Below, one piece after another: positions 15,860-24,938 of a DNA stretch of 26,219 nt (within the stretch, counting starts at the first letter, position 1; every line of letters begins with the position of its first letter). The notes beneath the pieces are model-generated. The model ran no database searches. It was not told where the DNA came from and worked only from the letters and a program-made list of their open reading frames with translations. A program made the position numbers and the translations under genes. Source of the DNA: Betaproteobacteria bacterium (GTDB taxonomy: Bacteria; Pseudomonadota; Gammaproteobacteria; Burkholderiales; Burkholderiaceae_C); NCBI GenBank assembly GCA_005882155.1, contig VBCQ01000115.1, forward strand, positions 1-26,219, in the 5' to 3' direction.

Positions 15860-16855
15860 TCAGAAGAACTTCTTCAGGTCCATGCCGGCGTACAGCTGAC
15901 CGACCTGCGCTTCGTAGCCGTTGAACATCAGCGTCGGCCGCTTCTTCTGGAACAGCCCGTCTTCGCCGATGCGGCGTTCGGTCGCCTGGCTCCAGCGCGG
16001 GTGATCGACGTTCGGGTTCACGTTCGAATAGAAGCCGTACTCGCCCGGCCCGGCCTTGACCCAGCTGGTGCGCGGCTCCTTTTCGGTGAAGCGGATCTTG
16101 ACGATCGACTTGCCGCTCTTGAAGCCGTACTTCCACGGCACGACCGCGCGCACCGGGGCGCCGTTCTGATTCGGCAGTACCTCGCCGTAGAGGCCGAAGG
16201 CGAGCAGCGCGAGCGGATGCATCGCCTCGTCGATCCGCAGGCCCTCGACATACGGCCAGTCGAGCACGCGCGATCCGACGTAGGGCATCGTCTTCGCGTC
16301 GGCCAGCGTGACGAACTCGATGTACTTCGCGTTGCCGGTCGGCTCGACGCGCTTGATCAGCTCGGCGAGCGAGTAGCCGACCCAGGGAATCACCATCGAC
16401 CAGCCTTCGACGCAGCGCAGGCGATAGATGCGTTCTTCGAGCGTGCTCAGCTTGATCAGCTCGTCGATGTCGTAGACCTTGGGCTTCTTCACTTCGCCTT
16501 CGATCGCAACGGTCCACGGGCGGGTCTTCAAGGTGTGCGCGTTCTGGCCCGGGTCGGACTTGTCGGTGCCGAACTCGTAGAAGTTGTTGTAGCTCGTGAG
16601 GTCGGCGTAGGGCGTGAGCTTTTCCATCGTCATGCCGCCGGCGATGGTGCTGCGCGCACCCGGCAACGCAGCGAGCTTGTTCGGGCGTGCGGTCGCGGTC
16701 TGCGCGAGCGCCTCGCGCGCGGCCCAGGCGGTCAGCGTCGCGCCGGCGGCGCCGGTCGCCAGCAGCTTCAGCAGATCGCGGCGGCTGTGGTACGTCGCTT
16801 GCGGCGTGACCTCGGACGAGGGCAGGGCATAGCCGCGGTCTTTCAGGAAATGCAT
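15860..16855 (-). CDS. msrP: MsrP, periplasmic protein-methionine-sulfoxide reductase (molybdopterin)
   Basis: MsrP (YedY) is a molybdopterin enzyme that repairs oxidised methionine in periplasmic proteins. The 331-residue precursor carries a twin-arginine signal (SRRDLLKLLATGAAGATLTAW, about residues 24-44), so it should be exported folded through Tat. The Mo-ligating Cys is C148 in RLRCVEGWSMVIPW. Other family blocks are LTSYNNFYEFGTDKSDP, PYVEGLRIDEAMHPL and LPNQNGAPVRAVVPWKYGFK. The length is close to the usual 320-335. Electrons come from MsrQ, encoded immediately downstream. An ECF-sigma-like sequence and a small perfect hairpin lie in the 73-nt spacer upstream and may relate to its induction by oxidative stress. 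Confidence 0.97.
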   Translation of the reverse strand: MHFLKDRGYALPSSEVTPQATYHSRRDLLKLLATGAAGATLTAWAAREALAQTATARPNKLAALPGARSTIAGGMTMEKLTPYADLTSYNNFYEFGTDKSDPGQNAHTLKTRPWTVAIEGEVKKPKVYDIDELIKLSTLEERIYRLRCVEGWSMVIPWVGYSLAELIKRVEPTGNAKYIEFVTLADAKTMPYVGSRVLDWPYVEGLRIDEAMHPLALLAFGLYGEVLPNQNGAPVRAVVPWKYGFKSGKSIVKIRFTEKEPRTSWVKAGPGEYGFYSNVNPNVDHPRWSQATERRIGEDGLFQKKRPTLMFNGYEAQVGQLYAGMDLKKFF

Positions 16856-16885
16856 GGCGTCAATCCGATCAAGGGACCCGAGTGT

Positions 16886-16911
16886 GTCGGCCCGCCGACG
16901 GGGTTCTTACA
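16886..16911 (-). promoter_or_regulatory. Possible ECF-sigma-type -35 region and hairpin upstream of msrP
   Basis: Reading towards msrP, TGTAAGAACCCC (16900-16911) resembles the AAC-containing -35 region of ECF sigma promoters and is followed by a perfect palindrome, GTCGGC-CC-GCCGAC (16886-16899). The start codon is 45 nt away. The letters are seen directly; promoter function is a guess, and the -10 is unclear. Confidence 0.25.
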
Positions 16912-16928
16912 CAGCGACGCCAGCCGTG

Positions 16929-17267
16929 TCAGACGACATCGCCGAAGTCGGTCGGCTCGAACAGGCGCAGCGAACTCTTGGAGATGCGCTCGCGGAAGCT
17001 CTTGCGGGCGAACAGCTTGGCTTGGGCGCCGCTCGGCAGGTCGGTGATGTTGAGGATGTTCTTGACGATCAGCGTGTCGATCACGTCTTCGATGACGCGG
17101 ACGAAGTCGGCATCGAGGCGGCTGAAGTCATCCGGGTTGTCTGCGCTGCGGCCGACAAAGGCCTGGACCTCGGGATGCGCGTCGTCGAGGAACTCGACCG
17201 CGTCGGCGGGGCGCTCACGGTGCAGGCTGTCGATGCGGCCAACGGCGTTGCGGCGAACGTAAGGCAT
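16929..17267 (-). CDS. Small conserved protein ('tryptophan synthase subunit beta-like')
   Basis: This protein of about 112 residues belongs to a small family often mislabelled 'tryptophan synthase subunit beta', with which it has no fold in common that I can see. The typical parts are the start MPYVRRNAVGRI, the acidic middle (DDAHPEVQAFVG) and the block DADFVRVIEDVIDTLIVKNI followed by ITDLPSGAQAKLFARKSFRER. No enzyme motif, signal peptide or membrane helix is present, and the function is unknown. I chose the ATG at 17267 rather than the in-frame TTG at 17273. It sits between the cytochrome c4 gene and msrP on the same strand. Confidence 0.85.
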   Translation of the reverse strand: MPYVRRNAVGRIDSLHRERPADAVEFLDDAHPEVQAFVGRSADNPDDFSRLDADFVRVIEDVIDTLIVKNILNITDLPSGAQAKLFARKSFRERISKSSLRLFEPTDFGDVV

Positions 17268-17310
17268 GGGCAAGCGCGAAAGTCGATCTGCGCAGACTAT
17301 ACGCCGCGCC

Positions 17311-17937
17311 TCAGCGCAATCCGGCGATGTAGTCGGCGACGGCCTTGATCTCGCGATCGTTGAGATTCGCCGCCACGTCGGTCATCTGCTGGCTGTTCTT
17401 GCGTGTGCGGGCACGGAACGCGACGAGCTGGGCCTCGGTGTAGTCGGCATGCTGGCCGGCGAGGCGCGGGAACAGCGCTGGGTTGCCGGCACCGCTCGGG
17501 TTGTGGCAACCGGCGCAGGCCGGAATGCTGCGCTCGGCAACGCCACCGCGATAAATCTTTTCACCCAGACTCACCAAGTCCTTGTTCTTCGCGAAGCCGG
17601 GCTTGGCTTGCTTGCTCGCATAGAACGCGGCGACGTTCTTGATGTCGGCATCGCTCAATGGTGCTGCCATGCCCTTCATGATCGGGTTGTCGCGCGTGCC
17701 GGACTTGAACTCGGTCAGCTGCTTGGCAAGGTACTCGGGATGCTGCCCCTGCAGAATCGGGTTGGCCGGGCTGCCGCGCGTGCCGTCGTTGGTGTGGCAG
17801 GCCGCACAGACCTCGGCCGATTTGGCCTGGCCTTTGGCCAGATCGGGCTTGGCTGCAACGCTCGCTTCAGCGGCATGCGCCGTGACGGCAAACGAAGCGA
17901 GCAGGAAAGCAGTCAGCAAGGGAGCAGCAGGCTTCAT
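17311..17937 (-). CDS. Diheme cytochrome c4-type protein
   Basis: This 208-residue exported protein has a signal peptide (MKPAAPLLTAFLLASFAVTAHA, cut near residue 22) and two class I cytochrome c domains, each with one heme motif: CAACH at 44-48 and CAGCH at 141-145. Candidate axial methionines are in IMKGMAAPLSD (about 87-90) and QQMTDVAANL (about 185). The pattern ILQGQHPEYLAKQL and LAGQHADYTEAQL, one per domain, is the hallmark of cytochrome c4, a periplasmic electron carrier feeding terminal oxidases. The frame stays open upstream, but the signal peptide fixes the start at 17937. It is divergent from ysxC with a 60-nt shared promoter region. Confidence 0.93.
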   Translation of the reverse strand: MKPAAPLLTAFLLASFAVTAHAAEASVAAKPDLAKGQAKSAEVCAACHTNDGTRGSPANPILQGQHPEYLAKQLTEFKSGTRDNPIMKGMAAPLSDADIKNVAAFYASKQAKPGFAKNKDLVSLGEKIYRGGVAERSIPACAGCHNPSGAGNPALFPRLAGQHADYTEAQLVAFRARTRKNSQQMTDVAANLNDREIKAVADYIAGLR

Positions 17938-17952
17938 GGGAGGCGCGGTTTC

Positions 17953-17979
17953 TTGTGCAAAACCCAGCGATTTTACAAT
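17953..17979 (+). promoter_or_regulatory. Candidate sigma-70 promoter of ysxC
   Basis: TTGTGC (17953-17958) and TACAAT (17974-17979, 5 of 6 to consensus) are spaced by 15 nt, which is slightly short. They lie in the 60-nt spacer divergent with the cytochrome gene, with the ysxC ATG 18 nt further on. Confidence 0.4.
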
Positions 17980-17997
17980 GATGACTTTGGGCGACCG

Positions 17998-18684
17998 ATG
18001 ACCGAGCAAAACAAATCCGCCAAGCCCGAGGCTGTGTTGAGCCCCGAAGAAAAGGCGGCGCTGGCGTGGGCCCACACGGCGCGATTTCTCACCACCGCGA
18101 GCGAGCTGTCGCAGCTGCCGCAGACCGAGCTCGCCGAGATCGCTTTCGTCGGCCGGTCGAACGCCGGCAAGTCGACCGCGATCAATATGCTGACGCAACA
18201 GAAGCGCCTTGCGTTCGCGTCGAAAACGCCGGGTCGCACGCAGCACATCAACCTCTTCGAGCTGGGCCCGAAAGCCGCGCCCGACGCGCTGTTCGCCGAC
18301 CTGCCGGGCTACGGCTATGCGGCGGTCGCGCGCGGCGCGAAGCTGCGCTGGCAGCAGGTGATGGCCGACTACCTCGAGGTTCGTCGCAGCCTCGCCGGCG
18401 TGGTGCTGATGGTCGACTCGCGGCTCGGCTTCACCGAGCTCGACACGCAGCTGCTCGGCTTTATCGCGCCGCGCGTGGGCAACGGCTCGGTCAAGCTGCT
18501 CGTGCTCTTAACCAAGTCGGACAAGCTCAATCGCCGCGAGTCCAACGAGGCCTTGGCTGCAGCGCAGGCCGCTCTCGGCGAGATGACGACCGACGAAGCC
18601 GATGTCGGCGTGGCCCTGTTTTCGGCACTGAGCAAGGCGGGCATCGCCGATGCTGCCGTCACGCTGCATCACTGGACGCATTGA
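17998..18684 (+). CDS. ysxC: Ribosome biogenesis GTP-binding protein YsxC/EngB (YihA)
   Basis: YsxC/EngB is an essential cytoplasmic GTPase needed for maturation of the large ribosomal subunit. This 228-residue protein has all G motifs: G1 GRSNAGKS (52-59), a G2 Thr in the segment SKTPGRTQHINLF (76-88), G3 DLPG with YGYA (101-108), G4 TKSD (172-175) and G5 SALSK (209-213). The GRSNAGKS and PGRTQ blocks are specific to this subfamily. The length is typical. I chose the ATG at 17998 (MTEQNKSAK); the frame is open far upstream into the cytochrome gene but carries no family sequence there. Confidence 0.97.
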   Translation: MTEQNKSAKPEAVLSPEEKAALAWAHTARFLTTASELSQLPQTELAEIAFVGRSNAGKSTAINMLTQQKRLAFASKTPGRTQHINLFELGPKAAPDALFADLPGYGYAAVARGAKLRWQQVMADYLEVRRSLAGVVLMVDSRLGFTELDTQLLGFIAPRVGNGSVKLLVLLTKSDKLNRRESNEALAAAQAALGEMTTDEADVGVALFSALSKAGIADAAVTLHHWTH

Positions 18685-18694
18685 TGGAAACACC

Positions 18695-19624
18695 ATGATC
18701 GACAAGACCATCATCACGCTGCCGAGCGGCATTCGCCTGTCGTGCCGCACGAGCGGAACGCCGGGCGCGCCGTTGCTGATGTTCTTGCACGGCTTTCCCG
18801 AGGGCGCGTTCGTCTGGGACGAGCTGCTCGAGCATTTCGGCACGCGCTATCGTTGCATCGCACCGAACCTGCGAGGCTACGAACTGTCGTCGGCCCCGGC
18901 GGAAGTCGAGGCGTATCGCGCCAAGCACGTGATGGCCGACATCGCGGCGCTGCTCGACGAGCTCGGCGGCGGTCCGCTCGAAGCGCTGATCGCGCACGAC
19001 TGGGGCGGTGCCGTGGCGTGGAACTTCGCGGTGCAGTCTGCGAAGCGTCTGAAGCGCCTCGTCATCATCAATTCGCCGCACCCGGGCACCTTCTTGCGCG
19101 AGCTGCAGACGAACCCGGCGCAGCAAGCGGCCAGCGCCTACATGAATTTTTTACGCCGGCCCGACGCGGAAGCGCTGCTGGCCGAGAACGACTATGCGCG
19201 GATGTGGCCGTTCTTCAGCCGGGTGGCCGTCGCAGAATCGTCACGCGATGGAAGTGACTGGCTGACCGACGCGGTGAAGGACGAGTACCGTGCGGTGTGG
19301 AGCCACGGCCTGCAAGGCCCGGTGAATTTCTATCGCGCGTCGCCGATTCACCCGCCGACCGGCCCCGACGATCCGGTGCTGAAGCTGCAGTTCCCGCCCG
19401 AGTCGGTGACGGTGCAGGTGCCGACCTCGGTAATCTGGGCCGAGGCCGATGCAGCACTGCTGCCGTCGCTGATCGATGGACTCGAGGCTTATGTGCCGAA
19501 GATGAAGCTGGTGCGCATTCCGCGCGCCACCCACTGGGTCATTCACGAGCAGCCGCAGCGCATCGCGCGTGAGATCGACGCGGTGCTGGCCGTTGCGCCC
19601 GAGCAGCTCATTGCGTCAGCGTGA
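18695..19624 (+). CDS. Alpha/beta hydrolase, epoxide hydrolase/dehalogenase-like
   Basis: This 309-residue protein has the alpha/beta hydrolase fold. The oxyanion-hole motif is HGFPE (32-36) and the nucleophile elbow is AHDWGG, with Asp at 102. An Asp nucleophile places it with epoxide hydrolases and haloalkane/haloacetate dehalogenases rather than esterases. The presumed charge-relay acid is D252 in IWAEADAALL and the general base is H280 in RATHWVIHEQP. The cap region (about 135-220) has Tyr residues that could polarise an epoxide, but the pair cannot be assigned by eye. The substrate is unknown. The start at 18695 is supported by GGAA 6 nt upstream; it begins 11 nt after ysxC. Its last 17 nt overlap the convergent DUF1631 gene. 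Confidence 0.88.
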   Translation: MIDKTIITLPSGIRLSCRTSGTPGAPLLMFLHGFPEGAFVWDELLEHFGTRYRCIAPNLRGYELSSAPAEVEAYRAKHVMADIAALLDELGGGPLEALIAHDWGGAVAWNFAVQSAKRLKRLVIINSPHPGTFLRELQTNPAQQAASAYMNFLRRPDAEALLAENDYARMWPFFSRVAVAESSRDGSDWLTDAVKDEYRAVWSHGLQGPVNFYRASPIHPPTGPDDPVLKLQFPPESVTVQVPTSVIWAEADAALLPSLIDGLEAYVPKMKLVRIPRATHWVIHEQPQRIAREIDAVLAVAPEQLIASA

Positions 19625-21728
19625 GCTTGCGCATCAGGCTGTCGACCGCGCGCTGAACCAGCGACACATCGTCGAGCGGCTTCATCAAGCCTTCTTCGCT
19701 CAAGCGCTCGAGTGCGCGGCGCGTGACCGAATGGCTGCGCTTGGGGTCGACGCCGGCGAAGAGGAAGAACCGGCCTCCGACGCTGCGCCATAGCAGCTGC
19801 ACCCGTGTCCAGCGGCCGTGCAAGAACAGCTGATAGCGGTCGCCGGGCGCCATCGCATCGATGCGTCGGGCCGGATCGTCGTCCATCGATCCGCTGCCTG
19901 ACATGGCTTCGGCGGGCACCGTTTCCATCGACGACAAATCGATCAGCGATTCACTGAACGGCGGTCGAGTCGACGCGGTGGGAAGCGCCTCGTCGCGCAG
20001 CTGCTGCACGATCTGCTGCGGCGTGAGCTCGGGCTCTTCGCCGCCTTTGCCGGGCCGCAAGGCCTCGGTGTGGACCGCCAGCAGCTCGTCGAGCACGGCG
20101 CGCCGCTCGGCCTCGGGCAGACCGATCAACGCCATGCCGTCGCGAATGCGCTGCAGCAGGCTGGGCAGGAGGGCCAGCAGGCGCTTGCGGCTTTGCGGGT
20201 GGTCGGGCAGGCGCAGGCTCCACAGCAATTCGTCGACGGCTTTCAGGTAGCCGACGGTCGGCTCGACCTTCTCGCCATGGCGCAGCATCGTTTCGGCCAG
20301 CACCTTTGCCCAAGCGCCCGTGACGAAGCGGCGGATCGCTGCGCTGGTTCGAATCGGCACCATTTGCTCGGTGAGGCGCTGCGACAGGTGGCGCTCCAAA
20401 TCCTCGCGGCGCTCTGCCCGCGTGAGCGCATCGATCGCCGGCTGGGCGTGCAATTGCTGCTCGTGCAATTGCTCGCTGAGGAAGGCGTTGAGGCGCGCCA
20501 GGCTCTGGCGATAGAGCTGCGCATCCTGCGTCGGGGCGCGCGCCATGTCGTCGACCAGCGTGTCGCACCAGGCGACCAGTGCGGTCAGACGCGGATCGGT
20601 GTCGTTGCTGTAGGTCTCGCCGGCGCTGGCAATGCGGTTCATCAGAAGCCAGACGGGATGGTCGTGCGCTTCGAGCAGCCCGGGATCGACGAGCGCGACG
20701 CGCAAGGCCGAGACCTGCAGCCGCGCCATCACGGTGCGGAACGGTGCGGGCAGGCGTCGGTCGGACAACACGGCTTCGAACAGCCGCGACAACAGATCGA
20801 CGATTTGCCGATCGACCGTCTCGGAGGTGCTCGCGAGCAGACTCGCCCGATGCTCGCCGAGCTGCGGCGGCATGCGCGGCGCGCCGATCGGGCCGGTCGC
20901 GGCGCGCCGCATCAGATCTTCGAGCCGCATCAGCGCTTGCTCGAATGCCGGGTTGCGAACGTGACTCGCACGCGAGCGATCGGCGGTGGCGCCGGACTGG
21001 GACCGCGCGCCGCCGCCCGCCGGCATCGTCGACAGCAGGCTTTCGAGTGCGCCAGGCCGCGTCACGTCGAAGGTCGGGGCGCGCGGCGCAGCGCCCGATG
21101 GGATCACGACCGTGCGGTAAATGCCCGGCTCGATTCCTTGTTCTTCGAGACGCGTGCAAGCAGCCGCCCAAGCCTTCTTCAGCTCGCCTGACATCACGCC
21201 GGCCGCGATGCGCAGCAAGATGCCGCGTTGCACCGGCACCGACGTCACGAGACATGCGGCCTGCCACAACGCGCGGGCATAGGGCAAAGGCCCGAGCGGG
21301 TTGGTGTCGGCACTGACATGCGTCTGGCCGGCCAGCGTCGAGGTGAAGGTCTGCAACTCGCGCAGCTCCCAGTCGGCCGATCCCTTGATCAATTCGGCCG
21401 CGCGCGAGACCTCGATGTCGATCTCGACGCGCGCCTCGTCCATCAATTCGAGGTCACCGATATTTTCGGCCGACGACGCGCTCGTGCCCTCGATCTCGCT
21501 GCGCACGAGAGTCTTCAGTGCATCGCTGAACTCGCGTTGAAACGGCGGTGCGCGCTTTTTCAGTGACGCGACGAGTTCGAGATAGTGTTGCCGCTCGGTC
21601 TGGCTGAGCATGCCTTCGCGCGGCTGCTGCAACTGCGCCAGAGTCAGGTCGACCGTGCGTTCGGCCATGGCGGCGGCACGTGACAGCTCGTCGTCTATGA
21701 ATCGCCTGAACTTGGGCGAGATCGGCAT
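19608..21728 (-). CDS. DUF1631 family protein
   Basis: This 706-residue protein matches the DUF1631 family, large cytoplasmic proteins of gamma- and betaproteobacteria with no established role. It is mostly helical, with an unstructured Ala/Ser-rich middle (about 225-260). Blocks such as PAPFRTVMARLQVSALRVALVDPGLL, HPVWLLMNRIA and GAWAKVLAETMLRHGE are recognisable. The C-terminal part (GDRYQLFLHGRWTRVQLLWRS, then GGRFFLFAGVDPKRSHSVTRRALERLSEEGLM) looks like a small beta-barrel resembling PilZ, raising the possibility of c-di-GMP binding; no RxxxR motif is certain. I chose the ATG at 21728 (MPISPKFRRF) because AGGA lies 5 nt upstream; longer starts exist. It has no signal or membrane segment. 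Its end overlaps the convergent hydrolase by 17 nt. Confidence 0.88.
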   Translation of the reverse strand: MPISPKFRRFIDDELSRAAAMAERTVDLTLAQLQQPREGMLSQTERQHYLELVASLKKRAPPFQREFSDALKTLVRSEIEGTSASSAENIGDLELMDEARVEIDIEVSRAAELIKGSADWELRELQTFTSTLAGQTHVSADTNPLGPLPYARALWQAACLVTSVPVQRGILLRIAAGVMSGELKKAWAAACTRLEEQGIEPGIYRTVVIPSGAAPRAPTFDVTRPGALESLLSTMPAGGGARSQSGATADRSRASHVRNPAFEQALMRLEDLMRRAATGPIGAPRMPPQLGEHRASLLASTSETVDRQIVDLLSRLFEAVLSDRRLPAPFRTVMARLQVSALRVALVDPGLLEAHDHPVWLLMNRIASAGETYSNDTDPRLTALVAWCDTLVDDMARAPTQDAQLYRQSLARLNAFLSEQLHEQQLHAQPAIDALTRAERREDLERHLSQRLTEQMVPIRTSAAIRRFVTGAWAKVLAETMLRHGEKVEPTVGYLKAVDELLWSLRLPDHPQSRKRLLALLPSLLQRIRDGMALIGLPEAERRAVLDELLAVHTEALRPGKGGEEPELTPQQIVQQLRDEALPTASTRPPFSESLIDLSSMETVPAEAMSGSGSMDDDPARRIDAMAPGDRYQLFLHGRWTRVQLLWRSVGGRFFLFAGVDPKRSHSVTRRALERLSEEGLMKPLDDVSLVQRAVDSLMRKLTLTQ

Positions 21729-21820
21729 GGGTTCCTGACCGGTGCTCCGGGACAACATTATGTCGTCGCATTGGTCCGCATCGCGGCGCATCGAACTCGG
21801 TTCGCGTGGGGCGCGCAACG

Positions 21821-21846
21821 AAAAAGGGCTGCCGAAGCAGCCCTTT
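21821..21846 (-). terminator. Rho-independent terminator of groESL
   Basis: AAAGGGCTGC (21823-21832) and GCAGCCCTTT (21837-21846) form a perfect 10-bp stem. In the groEL reading direction the loop is the very stable TTCG and the stem runs into TTTTT. It lies 24 nt after the groEL stop. Confidence 0.9.
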
Positions 21847-21869
21847 CGATGACCACGAGAAACCTGGAC

Positions 21870-23457
<1,588 letters not shown>

Positions 23458-23484
23458 GTCTAATCTCCGATTCAGTTCAGTTGC

Positions 23485-23775
23485 TTATTTCTCGACCACG
23501 GCGAAGAGGTCCTCTTCGCGCATCACGAGCAGCTCATCGCCATCGACCTTGACGGTCTGGCCGCTGTATTTGCCGAAGAGGACGCGGTCGCCGACCTTGA
23601 TGTTTAGGCTGACGAAATCGCCCTTGTCATTGCGCTTGCCGGGTCCGACAGCGAGGACTTCGCCCTGGTCGGGCTTCTCGGCGGCGTTGTCGGGAATCAC
23701 GATGCCCGATGCAGTTTTGGTCTCTTGCTCCAGGCGCTTGACGATCACGCGATCGTGCAACGGACGAAGTTTCAT
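23485..23775 (-). CDS. groES: GroES co-chaperonin (10 kDa)
   Basis: GroES is the heptameric lid of the GroEL chamber. This 96-residue protein has the family start MKLRPLHDRVIVKRLEQE, the mobile loop ETKTASGIVIPDNAAEKP (about 17-34) whose hydrophobic IVI contacts GroEL, and the closing block GDRVLFGKYSGQTVKVDGDELLVMREEDLFAVVE. The ATG at 23775 has AAGGAG 6 nt upstream; the frame is open further up but only this start gives the family N-terminus. It is the first gene of the operon, 27 nt ahead of groEL, and is intact, in contrast to groEL. Confidence 0.98.
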   Translation of the reverse strand: MKLRPLHDRVIVKRLEQETKTASGIVIPDNAAEKPDQGEVLAVGPGKRNDKGDFVSLNIKVGDRVLFGKYSGQTVKVDGDELLVMREEDLFAVVEK

Positions 23776-23880
23776 AGCATCTCCTTGATGTCTCAAAAAC
23801 GAGGTTCTGCGGGGGAGTGAATGGAAGTTTGCACTCATTCACACTCGACGGCCGATGGGCTCCAAGCGCTTCGATCGTCG

Positions 23881-23907
23881 TTAGCACTCAGTGTGCGTGA
23901 GTGCTAG
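23881..23907. promoter_or_regulatory. CIRCE element (HrcA operator) of groESL
   Basis: TTAGCACTC (23881-23889), nine bases, then GAGTGCTAG (23899-23907): the canonical CIRCE palindrome with one mismatch in the last base. HrcA binds it to repress chaperone genes in the absence of heat stress. It lies about 8 nt after the -10 box, over the likely transcription start. Confidence 0.95.
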
Positions 23908-23915
23908 CAAGACGG

Positions 23916-23944
23916 ATTATAGGGGCGCTCGATGAGCTTTCAAG
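23916..23944 (-). promoter_or_regulatory. groESL promoter, overlapping sigma-70 and sigma-32-like elements
   Basis: On the minus strand TTGAAA (23938-23943) and TATAAT (23916-23921, perfect) are spaced by 16 nt, a strong sigma-70 promoter. The same stretch also reads CTTGAAA (23938-23944), 12 nt, then CCCCTAT (down from 23925), close to the sigma-32 heat-shock pattern CTTGAAA/CCCCATnT. CIRCE follows immediately. Both readings are seen in the letters; actual use of sigma-32 is inferred. Confidence 0.8.
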
Positions 23945-23973
23945 GGCTAGAGCGGCGGCGACCGCCTTTGCGG

Positions 23974-24186
23974 TCAGTGCGGCTCGGGAGGTCGCTCGTC
24001 GGCTTCAGCATCGAGCGAGGTCGGCGGTGCGGCGACCCTATAGCTTTCGCTTGCCCACGCACCGAAGTCCAGGTTCTTGCAGCGCTCGCTGCAGAACGGT
24101 CGAAACGGATTGGTCGGCGCATACACGCTGTCTCCGCCGCAAGTGGGGCAGGTGACGATGCGCGGCGGTGAAGAGCGGTCGGTCAT
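23974..24186 (-). CDS. yacG: DNA gyrase inhibitor YacG (zinc-binding)
   Basis: YacG is a small zinc protein that binds gyrase B and inhibits its DNA binding. This 70-residue protein has the four zinc Cys: CPTC (13 and 16) and CSERCK (32 and 36), with FRPFCSERCKNLDFGAWASESYRV being the family signature. The C-terminal tail is acidic and Pro-rich as usual. Its ATG overlaps the zapD stop as ATGA, so the two are translationally coupled. The same frame is open for more than 130 codons upstream over zapD, which is a shadow; only this start gives the family protein. Confidence 0.96.
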   Translation of the reverse strand: MTDRSSPPRIVTCPTCGGDSVYAPTNPFRPFCSERCKNLDFGAWASESYRVAAPPTSLDAEADERPPEPH

Positions 24187-24938
24187 GCGCACAAGGTCAA
24201 TTCGAAACTCGTGTCGGTCGTGCTGGGCTTGAGACGACCTTCCGCGTCCTGGCGCATCAGTCGCACCGACACCATCAAGCGGTGACCGCTGATCTCGGGG
24301 ACAAGCGGCTCGGTGCCGTTCAGCCGCACGCGAAGCAGTTGGTAGGTACGGCCCGCCGGCAGGCTTTGCTGGTACTGGCCGGCCGGCGCAATGACCTTGT
24401 GCGGAACACCCGAGTCGCGCAGCAGGCCGAGCAGCACGTTGAGCGCTTCGGCCAGCGGCATCAACGTGCTGATCCATTGCATCAAGTCGGCGCGCCGGCG
24501 CGGCGCCTCGAGCTTTTGCCACGCGTAGTACGCCGGCAGGTCGAATTCGCAGGTGCCGCCGGGAATGCTGATGCGGCTGCGAATGCTCATCAGCCACTCG
24601 TTCGACGTGAGCGCATGACCGGCCTTACCCGGCAGCTGATTCAGGCCGCTGAAGGCGTGATCGATCTTGCCGATGATTTCGTCGAGCGCCTGCTCCGAAA
24701 TCGACGGGTTGCCACGGTAGCTGTTGAGCTGGGCCTTGTGCCGCTCCAGCTCCTTGAGCAGGTCGGACTTCAAGTCGGCACGTGACGCGACGTCCATGAT
24801 CTCGAAGATCGTCGCCAACGCGTAGTGATGATCGACGGCGGCGTCGCGTGGAATGAGTTGCCCGAGCCGGTCGAACAAGTGTTCCAGCCGCAGCATGGTG
24901 CGGATGCCTTCGTTGAACGGGTACTCGTAGAGAACCAA
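24183..24938 (-). CDS. zapD: Cell division protein ZapD
   Basis: ZapD (YacF, DUF1342) crosslinks FtsZ filaments at the division site. This 251-residue protein has the family start LYEYPFNEGIRTMLRLEHLFDRL, then ATIFEIMDVASRADLKSDLLKELERHK, SIRSRISIPGGTCEFDLPAYYAWQ and the end FELTLCA. The only ATG-like starts upstream are poor: a GTG at 25010 would add 24 low-complexity residues. I favour TTG at 24938 because GAGGAAG lies about 9 nt before it and the length then fits the family (about 250). The gene pairs with yacG by a 4-nt overlap. The usual upstream partner coaE is not here; the upstream neighbour is a divergent DUF72 gene. Confidence 0.93.
   Translation of the reverse strand: MVLYEYPFNEGIRTMLRLEHLFDRLGQLIPRDAAVDHHYALATIFEIMDVASRADLKSDLLKELERHKAQLNSYRGNPSISEQALDEIIGKIDHAFSGLNQLPGKAGHALTSNEWLMSIRSRISIPGGTCEFDLPAYYAWQKLEAPRRRADLMQWISTLMPLAEALNVLLGLLRDSGVPHKVIAPAGQYQQSLPAGRTYQLLRVRLNGTEPLVPEISGHRLMVSVRLMRQDAEGRLKPSTTDTSFELTLCA

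Noticed and set aside
17311..18246. A longer cytochrome frame reaching into ysxC
   Set aside because: The signal peptide at 17937 and the divergent ysxC gene show that the extra codons are merely open by chance.
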